Part shown: positions 15,001 through 27,000 of the stretch, piece by piece
Position numbering within the stretch: position 1 is the first letter of the stretch
Layout: every line of letters begins with the position of its first letter
DNA from: DAOVFN01 sp964607835
GTDB lineage: Archaea > Aenigmatarchaeota > Aenigmatarchaeia > QMZP01
Direction of reading: 5' to 3'
NCBI GenBank assembly: GCA_964607835.1
Contig: CAZSLL010000002.1
Location: 29,035-93,034, forward strand
DNA length: 64,000 nt
Notes under the pieces: generated by a model
What the model was told of the DNA's origin: nothing
Databases searched by the model: none
The model's input: only the letters and a program-made list of their open reading frames with translations
Made by a program: the position numbers and the translations under genes

Positions 15001-18000
15001 CTCCTCAACGACACTGACAACGTGACAGCAGGCCCGTGGAACCCGCCCGGGGTCAACGTGACCTTCTGGGTCTCGCACAACCAGTCCTCTGTTGACCAGG
15101 GCAACCTCACCCAGACCAACGGGACAGGCCACGCCAACGTATGGTTCGACCCCGGCTGCTCATATTCCGTGGGCCCACAGCAGTGGTGGGCCAACGCCAC
15201 TGATTCCCACTACGAGATGAACAGGACGCAAGGAAACCTCACTGTCATAATCATGGGAAGCCAGAACAACACCATAACAAGCCCCTCTGGCGGGGAGTAT
15301 CAGAGGGGCACCAACGTGACAGTGAGGTTCAGTCTCGAGGATGCTGACGGGTGCGGGAGGAACATACCAGACGCCTCTGTGAACATATCCATGGTGAGCG
15401 AGAAGACAGGGCAGGAGTTCTACTGCGCTCATGTCAGCAACGAAGGCCAGGGCTGGTACAACTGCACGTTCAACACATCCCTCAATCCGGGTGTCATGCC
15501 GGCAAGATGGTACAACCTCTCCATCTCCACAGAGAGGCAGTTCTACAACAACCACACAGAGAGGTATGACCACGCCTTCTGGATTGAGACCAGCCCTGTT
15601 CTCAGTCTGGACAGCTACAGTGTGGACCCTCAGGAATCGGGCTGGGGTTCTGAGTTCAATTTCACTGTCAATGTCACTGACGAGGACGGCGACACGGTAA
15701 CTGTCAGGGCATATGAGCGGGCCTACGGGGACTCCACCTGGAACCTGCTAATAGCATCAGGTGGTGGCGACTACTCCCAGTGCAGCGGTTGCGACAATCA
15801 TACAATGACCTGGACCAAGTCAGACTATGCCTGCTCGAGCCTCGGGGGCGAGGACAACATTACCAGGGAGTTCTACTTCAACGCCACTGACAACAGCGAT
15901 GTGGACGAGTTCCCTGAGGAGGACATGGAGGCCACTGACCCCATGAATTTCACCCTTCTCAAGGGGCCGGCCAGCGTCGACCTTGTCCAGGGCAACGCCA
16001 CCTGGATATACAGGCCAGGTGGCTCTGAAAGGCTCATGATAAGGATTTACGACATTGACAAGGGCGGATACGCAACCGCCCCCAACCAGAGGGTGTACTT
16101 CAACGTCACCACTGACGGCCAGGGCGGCGGCTGGACGCCGAGCTCGCAAAAGTTCTCCAACCTCACGGGCTATGCCTATTATGACTTCAACCCCGGGTGC
16201 TCGCCCAAGTACGAGACCGGAACCCAGGACTGGAAGGCCTCCCTGGTGGGGGCCCAGTGCTACCAGGACAACACCTCTGACCTCTTCGAGGTATACATCT
16301 GGACAGACCCGCTGAACATAACCATGGACGTGCCTGACGGTGAGCATTACAGGCGTGCCGTGGACAACATAACGGTCAGGGCCCACGTGAATGACGAGTG
16401 CTCGGGCTCTGCGGGCAATGTGGAGGATGCGACACTCCAGTTCGGGGCCCAGAACGAGCTTGCATGTGTGTACACATGCACCCAGCCCAACACCCTTGAG
16501 GAGGGCTCGGGTTGGTACCGCTGCAACTTCACCTCGAGCCAGACCTCGGGCTGGGGCGACTCGTGCCTTGGCGACTACAACACCACCGCTGTTGCGACAA
16601 AGGCCTACTACAACACCTCGGGCACGTTCACTGATCAGGACTCCTTCTGGCTGAGCGAGGTGCCCCAGCTGTCCTGGGCGCCCACTTGGCACACGGCAGA
16701 CACCTCCAATGCATGGGGCTCTGGCCACCACTTCTACTACAGGATAAAGGACGGGGAGTCATCCATAGGGGACTCTGTGGACATATACTTCTGGAAGAGC
16801 TACGGCTCGCCAGGCAACTGGACCCTGCTGGGCAACACCACGATCTCGCCGCCCACCCAGGAGAACCACCAGTTCGACATCACCTTCAACTGCAGCGACG
16901 TGGGAACCAACTACTACAAGATAAACGCCACAGACATGTGGAACGACACCAGCACCACGGCCACGAACAGCTTCGACACCCTGAGGAACAGGCTTTCGGT
17001 CAACTCCAGGGTGTTCTCAATCGATTCATCTGTGGACAGGGAGGGAAGCGGTTCAGCCCACCTTGCCATGTGGTTCTTTGACCTCGACGCAGGGGAGACC
17101 ATAACAGAGGAGGGCATCAACGGCACCATATGGGTAACGGTCAACGGAACCGACACCTCCACCTGGGACAGCGGCATCCAGAACCAGACCAACTCAACCG
17201 GCGACCTTGGGGCATACTTCGACCCCGGCTGCGCGCCGCTCTACATGCCCGGCCTTCACTACTACAAGGGCGGGATTCCGCTCGGGCAGGACGCATGCTA
17301 CTACACCCCGGCGAACAGCACCAACCAGAACATGAGCGTGAAGGCCCAGCTCAAGGTCTTCCTAGAGAGGCCTGAGGAGGGCAACACCAGCATTGTGGGC
17401 GACCTCATCCCGTTCAGGTACAACCTGACCTCTGAGTGCGGGGACCTGGTCAACGACTCCACGACAACGATAGAAATGGGAGACTACGAGGGGGTCTGGG
17501 AGTCCTACGTGCCCAGCAACGAGGGGGACGGCTGGTACAACCATACCCTTGACACGGGCTTCCACAAGGGGGGCTGGTGGGACATCAGGATAAACGCCTC
17601 AAGGTCATGGTACTACCGGAACACCACGACCTGGTCTGACTGGTTCTACCTCCAGAACACACCGCCCACCATAGACAACGTCTCCGTGAGCCCTGAGGAG
17701 GGTCCCTGGGGCGGGGTCTACGAGTACAGCGTCAGGATATGGGACCTTCAGCAGGACAACGTGACGTGCGAGCTCTGGGTCTCAACAGACGGCGGTGCAA
17801 ATTACTACATGAAGAACTCGACTGAGATAATATGGGGAAGGGACTGGTGCAACCTCACGGTTGGGGACGCCCTTGACGGCACGGAGTTCAACTGCTCTGA
17901 CATGGGAACAGACAACAGATTCTACTTCAGGATAGACGACAAGACAAACATCAACTACACTGACAACATAACTGGCCCCAACCTCACGGCTGACACGGCC

Positions 18001-21000
18001 ATGATAACCTACATCCAGGGCAACGGCTCTGTGATAGACAGAGACGACACCTCCCCGGACAGCGAGGCCCTCTACAGGGTCTACGCCAACGACACGGTCA
18101 GGGTGGGCCCTGTGCTCGAGGGGACTGACATAACATTCTGGACCACCTACAACATGTCCCTCTTCGACGACGGCAACTCGAACCAGACCAACTCGAGCGG
18201 ATTTTCCAGCTACATGTTCAACCCCACGTGCTCTGAGCCAAAATACGAGGTAGGCCCCCAGGAATGGAAGGCAGGGGTAACGGATTCGTGCTACGTCCCT
18301 GTGAACACGAGCGACAACTACTCCCTGGAGATATGGGGGAGCATATACGGGACCATAGACAGGCCGAACCCGGGCGCCAACACCTTCCAGAGGGAGGCCT
18401 CCAACATAACAGTGAGGGGCTACGTGGAGGACGACTGTGTTGACACCAAGACCGGGGTCAACGTGTCATTCAACTTCACCCACCTCGACACAGGGAAGTC
18501 ATACGACTGCCTGTACTACTACACAGAGGCCATCATATACTACAGCTGCGAGCGCAACTCAACAGGAATGAGAGCAAGGTGGTACAACAACACCATGACC
18601 TCCACCATGGAGTACCACTACCCGAACACCACGACAACAGAGTCCAACTTCGAGGTCTTCACCAAGCCCGTCATGCTCAACCCCACTGCCCTGACAGACC
18701 CGGGCGGGTGGGGCGAGAGGTTCTACTTTACCGTGAACCTGACTGATGAGGACTATGACGAGGTCACGGTCAACCTCTACGCAAGGAAATACGGGGAGAC
18801 CGAGTGGGGCCTTCCAAAGAACGACACCTCCACAGACACAGCCCTCGGGGAGATACTCAGCCTCTCCTTCGAGGACGCCTACTGCCCGAACATAGGGACC
18901 TGGGAGTTCTACTTTGAGTCAGAGGACAACCGCACCCCAATGGGCATGACCAATGACACCGGGGCGGTCAACTTCACCATAGAGAAGGACGATGTCTCAG
19001 TCGTATACGAGCAGGGCGACGGGTTCTACGTCTGGAGGAACGGCTCTCACAGCAGGAACCTCATAATGAGGGTATGGGACAACGACACCAACGACTGGGC
19101 GGGCTCTGGCGTGAACTCCACATTCTGGGTTACCAGGAACTCCTCGTCAGGGACCTGGGACCCGGGCAAGTACGAGGTCAGCAACGCCTCCAGTCACCTT
19201 GTCTACGGCTTCACGAGCGAGATACCTGAGTCAGAGTGCAGCTACGAGCTCGGGCCGCACTACTGGAAGGCAGGGACAGGAGGAATCAACGATGACATGT
19301 GCTACAAGCCCGTGAACTCATCCTCATACAACCTCTATCTCAACTCCACGATGTTCCTGACCATACACGAGCCCTACGGCCAGGGAATACTCTGGGGCAC
19401 ACCCCTCAGCGTGGTGGGCTTCATCGAGGACGACTGCAAGCCGGTTGAGAACGTATCGGTGAGCTGGGAGTTCATCAAGGGCCAGAACTCATGGACAAGG
19501 ACCCAGGACCAGGCCAACCAGAGCCAGGGCTGGTACAACTACACCTGGACCGAGACCCAGAGGAACGTGGGCTATTACAACATAAGCATGGAGGCTGACA
19601 AGGAGTTCTACGGTCCCAACACAACCCTCAAAGAGGACGCCTTCTTCATAGCCCTTGCCCCGGACATACTCTCAACAGGCATTGACAAGCAGCTCGGGGG
19701 CTGGGGCGAGACCTATGACATATGGGTTAGGGTCACTGACGCAGACAACAACTACGTCAACATTACCCTCTGGAAGAGGCTCCTCAACGAGACAAGCATG
19801 GAATGGGGCGACTGGGAGCTCGTGGACCAGAAGTGGCAGGACCAGCTCGGCGCGACATACCTGCACTACTACGAGTACTTCACGTGCGCTGACATGGGAT
19901 GGAACCAGTTCAGGTTCAGGGCAGTGGACGAGTTCAACTTCAGTGATGACACCAACAAGACCGTTATAAGCGACTCCCTCGAGCTCAAGAACAGCTCCCA
20001 CGCTTTCGGAGCAATTCACGACGCCTCGGGCCAGGCAGACACGGGCTTCGGCCACACAGAGCAGGCCGCGCACTCCGGATACTACAAAGAGTTCAACATC
20101 ACTGTCCACAACCTGAACGGGACTGCAATGTACTTCGACCTCGAGGTGGGAGGGGTCCAGGTGGCCCAGAACCAGAGTATGGATGACGGCCAGAACGCCA
20201 CCATAGACGCCATCGCATCAGTAGGGGCGTTCACACTTCCCGGGGGCACGGATGTCAACCTCACTGTGAGGGACGGCCAGGGCGGTCCCGCGGGGGCCAA
20301 TTACACCGCCTACCTCAACACCACCCAGGCCTATCAGGAGTACTCATACAGCGACTACTACTACCTCCCCTACGACACCCAGTCCTTCAACATCACGGTC
20401 CAGAACCACAACGCAAGCACAATGTACTTCGACCTGAGGGTGAACGGGCAGTGGGTGGCCAGGAACCTGAGCGCCGGGTCAGGGCAGAACGCGAGCTATG
20501 ATGCCCGCAGGCAGGTAGAGATGGACCTCTCCACTGGCACCCAGAGCATACTCATCAACGTCACCAACAGCTCGGGCTCCTCGGCTGTCTCGGACTTCTC
20601 GGTCTACCTCGACTACGTCACAGGCGTGCACGAGTTCTACCTGCAGGAGGACAACGTCTCGGTCTACCTCTGCGACGGTTCTGTCTGCTCTCCTGCCAGC
20701 AACACGACCGTGAGGAGGGAGTCCTCTCAGGACGCCTACCTGAACATAAGGGTGAGGGACACTGACTTCGGGAGCTACCCGAGCGGTGTAGACACCAGGT
20801 TCTGGGTGACAGAGGACTTCTACAACTACACAGAGTACCTTGACTGCACCACCGCATCAGGCGGGTACTGCGACGAGGACTATGACCCTGACTGCGATAC
20901 GGTCGCAGGGGTCCAGAAATGGAAGGTCCAGACCACAGACTCATGCTACCAGCCCCTCAACACCTCGAGCAAGAACCTGGTTGTCTACAGCCAGCTCTAC

Positions 21001-24000
21001 GTGAACTACACCGAGCCCGGCCAGGGCCATGTCCTCAACAGGAACGTGACCTATGACCTCAACGTGACTGTCAATGACGACTGCGGGATGTACATAAACG
21101 ACTCCAGCGTGACCTGGCAGAACGAGTCCTACAGCATCATCAACTACACTGACAACGGCAGCCTTGGCCACTACGCCACTGAATGGACAATACCAGAGCC
21201 ATACCAGCGCGGGCCTGACACCCTGACCATAAACGCCACAAAATCCTATCACGACCTGGGAACCAACACCACAGACATTCTGATTTACGGGTGGGCCAGC
21301 ATAGATGCCATGTGGCCGGGCAACGGGACAGAGTACGATGCAGGGGCACTCAGCTCCTGGATAAACTGCCATCTCATTGACGTCAACACCAGGCAGTCGA
21401 TTGAGAGCTACGACGTGGGATTCTACAAGAATGGCGTCTACAATGACACTGACTCCACCAACGCGCAGGGCAACGCCAGCTGGTTCTGGTACACCGAGTA
21501 CGAGGATGCCGGCTACTACAACATCTCCTGCCGCATTAATGATGAGGACGTGCTCTACTACAACGTTTCCGTGGGCGAGAGGCTGAGCAACATAACGGTC
21601 AAGAGGCAGCTCATAATCGACCAGATAGAGCTGGACAATTCCACAATATACAGGAACGACAGCTATGACCCCCACCACACTGAGCTCAGGGTTCACGTCA
21701 ACGACGCCCAGATAGGCAACGCCACTGACGCCAACGTGAGCTTCTGGAACAGCACCGCCCCCCTCGGAAACTGCACCACAGACCAGTACGGGTGGTGCAA
21801 CATAACCTACAACGCCAGCGACACCGCCCAGCCGGGCAACTACACAATAATCATAAACGCCACAAAGGTCGGTGTGACGGACTCAGAGACCGAGGAGGCC
21901 TATGTCAAGGTCAAGGGCGTGCTGATGCTGGACATCCTCTCTCCGGTGAACGAGAGCACGCACGCCAAGACAGGGAGCGTTACCCTTAACGTCAACGTCA
22001 CTGACGAGGCCGGCAACATAGTCTCTGGAACAGACGTGGAGTGGTGGAACGAGACCTCCATGCTCACTGACCTCCAGACATATCCCAACTTCCCGCTGGT
22101 GAGCCAGGAGGCGGGCAACCGCACCATAACGGTATACTCGAGCGAGGACTACTATGACTCGGCCAGCGAGTACGCCATAATAACCATCCAGGCCGTGGCT
22201 GATGTATATTACATGTCACCGCCAAACATGAGCCTTCTCTCCTACCCCAACGCATTCGACACCCTCTGCAGGGTCAGGTACGCCCAGGCGGCAGGCGGCG
22301 GCCCGGTCGAGGACTACGAGGTCGAGTTGTACTACTACTGGGAGGACGCTGGGCTGCCCTGGATTTACATCAACAACTTCACCACCAACAGCACCGGCTA
22401 CATCACACATTCCTTCAGCCCGTCCCAGAAGGGATACCTCAACCTCAAGTGCAACATAACCGACAACACAAGCAGGCTCATCCAGGCAGGGGTCTCAGAG
22501 GCACAGGGATACGTAAGGCTCCAGGACGTCATAGAACCGAGCATAACCAACCTCTCCATAGTGCCCAATGCAAGTATAGAGGCAAACCTCAACTTCACCA
22601 ACATCACGGCAAACGTGACAGATGACGTGGGCATATACTCTGTGTGGGCACAGATATTCCTGCCCAACGGGACCAGCATAAACGTGACCATGACCAACGA
22701 GAGCCTTGGCGGGGACCTCTACAGGGTCTCTTATGTGCCTGAGCTCCACGGCCTGCACAGGGTCAGGGTCTGGGCGAGGGACCTGGGACCCGAGTTCAAC
22801 GACGCGAGCGAGTGGGCAGGGTACTTCGACGTCTGGGGCAAGATTAGCGGCCTCATCGAGCTCAACGACACTGTGCTCATATCGGGAATCACCTACACCC
22901 AGGGCGGCCAGTTCAATATGTCCGTAAACTTCACCAACCTCGGCCCGCCCAGCGGATACAGCATTGAGCTGAGGTCACTGGACGACCCCAATGACACCCT
23001 TGTGTTCAACGACACCTACCAGAGCCTTGGAAAGATGTACGTGAACGAGACCTACACCTGGCCCGTGACCGTTGACGTCCCCGCGGCCACGCCGCCCATC
23101 ATAATACGGTCTGTGATATACGCCAACTGGACAGACCCTGACCTCACCCAGAACTCCACCATGAACTGGAGCACTGTGTACATATCCTCCAACCCGCTAC
23201 TGGACATAGTGGAGGACTCGCTCACAAATACCACCCCGCACGACAGCGAGCTTCTGTACGTGGGCAGGTTTACGGTGTACTCCTCAGGCAACGATGCTGT
23301 GGACGACATTGAGCTCTACATGGTCGGGGGCAACCTCAGCACCATGTGCCCTGAATGCGAGGTGGACATAATCCCGTCCGGGTGGGGAAGGCTCGAGGCA
23401 GGCGGGACCTTCAACTCGAGCATATACGTGGACATCCCAGCCGGGCAGGACCCCGGGCAGTACTACACCATCGTGAGGGCAGACCCGGTCAACACGGAAT
23501 ACGATGACATGGTGCTCACGCTGAACATCCCTGAGAACAAGACCTGGCTCAGGACCCCGTCGAGCTTCTCCAGTGCTGATGAGCCCATACTGGCCCTTCT
23601 GAACACCACCGACGTCATAGGCAACATCACGGCCACCAGCATAGGCAACGCCAGGATTGTCCTCAAGGTCTACAAGACCGAGAACGGCTCTGACCTCGTG
23701 ACCATGGACCCCGAGTACTTCGAGCTGGGCAAGCAAGTCATAAGGAACTCCACAATAAGCTACGTGGTTCCCACCTCAAAGCCCAAGGGCATGTACTATG
23801 TAAAGCTCCTGGTAAGGAACAACACGGCAGACCCCCAGCAGTACGTCACAGACCTCTGGCTCAACGTAACTGACATACCGCCGCTCATAGAAAACGTCAC
23901 AGTGGACCCGCTCATATTCGAGGCAGGCTACGAGAACGTGAGCATAGCGGCTGACATCACAGACAACTTCGATGTGGACGAGGCATGGATTAAGGTAATC

Positions 24001-27000
24001 CAGCCCGACGACTGGCACTACACCAACGACTCCAGGATGATACACAACTCAGGGGGAAGTCCGGATGACGGATACAACCACACTGAGCCCCTCATGAGCC
24101 AGTACGAGCCACAGCTGCTCTTCTTCAACGTGACCGTGGTCAACAACGATGCCTCCTCCATGGCCATGAACCTCACGGTAAACGGCCATCTTGTGGCAGA
24201 GGACGTGAGCATCCCCCCGGGAAGCAATATCTCTGTTGATGCTGTGGCCAACAACGCCACATTTACCATGCCCGGGGATCAGGAAATCAACATTAGCCTT
24301 GATGGCAACTACACCTACATGGTCTGGCTGGACTACTCCCTGCTGGACGTTAGCTCGTACATCGAGTACATGAACGACACAGAAAAACCCCATTACACCT
24401 CCATCTATACATCTGGCCAGGAGGGATTCCATGAGCTCTACATATGCGCCAACGACACAACCGGCCTGGGGGGTTGTGTGCACTACCAGCTCCTGGCCGC
24501 CTCCACCACCCCGCTTTCCATGCTCACCAACATCACCGAGGTCAACATAACAAACATAACCTTCTCCAGCTCAGACTACTTCACATTTAACTTCACCGTG
24601 GAGCCCCAGTGGGCCAGGGCCCTGGACCTCAACCTGAGCCTGGTCATGGAGAACGGCTGGACCGCCTCCCCAGATTTCATAAGGGCAGGGGATGTCCTCA
24701 AGGTCGAAAACCACACCAACGAAACCGAGGTGGGCGTGGCCTCGGGCACCCTCCCGGGCAATTATTCGGTCACTCTCCTCGCCAACTGGACCGAGCTCAA
24801 CGGATGGACCAACGGAACCAACCAGACCAGCATACTGGTCATGGTCCAGGCCAACCCCTCCATCATAATCGTGGAGGACTCCCTGAACTACAACATACGG
24901 GGAGGGAACTCTGACAACAGGACCATGAACCTGTTCAGCAACGGAAACGCCAACGCCACAAACGTGACCTACAACTGCACCTGGGGCGAGGTGTGCCAGA
25001 ACTTCACGGTGTCCTTTGACCCTGTCAATATCTCGGTCATGCAGCCCGGGACCACCCAGGGGGTCAACGTGACCATTGCCGTTCCCACGCTCTACGAGGC
25101 CAGCGAGACCGGGTACCCTGGCATAGTGGAGGTCACCGAGGCCAGCGGCTCCTCTGACACAGTATACATAGTGGTAACCGTGCCCATCAACCTCTCCTGG
25201 GAGCACGACCCCGAATCCCTTATCGTCAACCTGAGCCACGACACCTCAGGCGTGCTGGGGGAGATAGACGTCAGGAACATAGGCAACGCCCATGTGCTAC
25301 TGGAGGTGGTGCAGTCAGGCAATGGGACCCCGTACATGCCCCTGGACAGGGATGAGCTCTCCCTGGATATCCTGGAGAGGGACACCATAACCGTGAACTA
25401 CAGCCTGCCCTACCTCGCGAACGTGGTGACCTACCAGAGCATGATAAGGACAGAGAACCTCACAGCAGACCCCACCTTCAGGCAGACCATGGTCACGGCA
25501 AATATCTTCCCGTTCTCCATGAACCTCACCTACCCCACACGGCAGAATCCGGTCATGAACGTGTCCGGCAACAGCACAGTGCACGCCCTCATCAACGTGA
25601 CATATGCAGGAGAGCCCCTCAACACGAGCGTGGCCTTCAATCTCACCCTGTTCAACGCAACAGGGAGCTGGCCCCTCAACATCACCAACGCGACATACTC
25701 GAACTACACCGGGCTCTGGAACGTGACCTTTGTGGCGCCCAACATAAGCGAGAACAAGGGATATGACCTCAACGCCAGCGCCGTGTACGAGCCCGCGAAC
25801 ATATGGCTCCATGACATGGAGCAGAAGGCCGTTATTTACATAGACCGGATCGCCCCTTATGTGGCAATAGACGTGGCCCCCAGGGTGCCCCAGAACTCCA
25901 CTGCATACATATACATCAACGTCACTGATTCAGGAGGGGTCTCCAGGGCAGAGCTCAACATGTCCTTCCCTGACAACTCCACCACGGGATTCCAGGCCGA
26001 GCTTGTTAGCAAGAGCGGTGACCTCTACCGGTTCCTGGTCAAGACCAACCTCACAACCCAGATAGGCATGTACTACCTCAACGCCACTGCATGGGACCTC
26101 TCTGAGAACTGGAACTACTCAGAGGCCACCTTTGAGATATACCCGGCAGTGGTGTGGTCAGGCAACTCGGTGGACATGGAGAAGATACACAGGCCGCCCT
26201 TCAACCTCAATTTCACTTTCTGGCTCTCCGGCACCTCTTTCGAGGCCTACAACTTCACCACAGAGCCCGCGGGCCACTACAACGAGACCCTTGACATGAG
26301 GCCCTATGATATTGGGGTGGGCTTCAGGAACGAGACCCTGACCATGTACGAGGCAGACCTGGTGCAGGACGTTTACAACCCCGTGCTCTTCGGAAAGATA
26401 CCAAGCGTCAAGCTGCCGAGGAAATCCCTGAAGGGATACTATATATACACCACCCCGGTCAACTACAGCTACGCAGGCCTGGTCATTGACTGCGAGGAAT
26501 GCTATATTGACGGGGAGTGCAAGGTTTCTGACTTCACCCTTCAGAACCTGGGGCTCTACCGCTGCGACGCCTGGCAGCCCATGGAGGGATGCACAGGCAC
26601 ATGGTCTGCCATGGACAGCAGCGTGAACGCCAGCCTCTATACCATATCAGTAAACTCCACCTCCATGACCGGGGCATATGTCCTGGCCGAGTGGCTGTGC
26701 GGGGACGGCGAGTGCGAGGAGGACAAGGGGGAATCCTTCGCCACCTGCCCCACTGACTGTGAGCTGGACATACCAGAGGAGCAGGAAGGGGGCGAGAGCG
26801 GCGGTGGCGGGGCCTCAGGCGGCGCGGCAGGAGGCGCGGCAGGCGGAGCAGCAGGCGAGGAGATATCCCTGTCAGGCCCTGTGGAGGTCAAGACCACACT
26901 CATTGACATAATCCTGGGCCAGGGCGAGTACGAGATACACTCCATGGAGATAGTGAACAGCCAGCCGACCTCCATATCCGCCAATTTCACCGTGGAGGGC

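Larger units (their letters stand above)
1..20000 (+). repeat. Nested coding repeat array, about 1 kb units in about 3 kb A-B-C super-units
   Basis: Each unit of roughly 340 codons has three parts: an Ig-like segment ending in a YNCTWD-type motif, a segment opening with a GGWGE-type motif and containing VTDxDxDxV, and a segment with a VxRxGS motif, an FWVTxDG motif and an FNPGCxYxVGxQxW motif. The GGWGE-type motif recurs near 1468, 2470, 3430, 4441, 5419, 6425, 7504, 8518, 9534, 10568, 11568, 12588, 13631, 14640, 15641, 16711, 17701, 18702 and 19698, with a degenerate copy near 500. Every third unit is more alike (for instance DNVxCxL types at 2470, 5419, 8518, 11568, 14640 and 17701), so the higher-order period is about 2.95-3.1 kb. 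This points to growth by duplication of three-unit blocks. Confidence 0.88.

Noticed and set aside
11449..15249. Insertion sequence or mobile element as cause of the 729-base identity
   Set aside because: The tracts are in-frame coding sequence of the repeat protein, without terminal inverted repeats, target duplications or a transposase.
15820..16731. Long antisense open frame inside the giant gene, and many similar ones
   Set aside because: GC-rich coding DNA with few stops produces long shadow frames. They have no start signals or recognisable motifs, and the sense frame has consistent repeats and domains.
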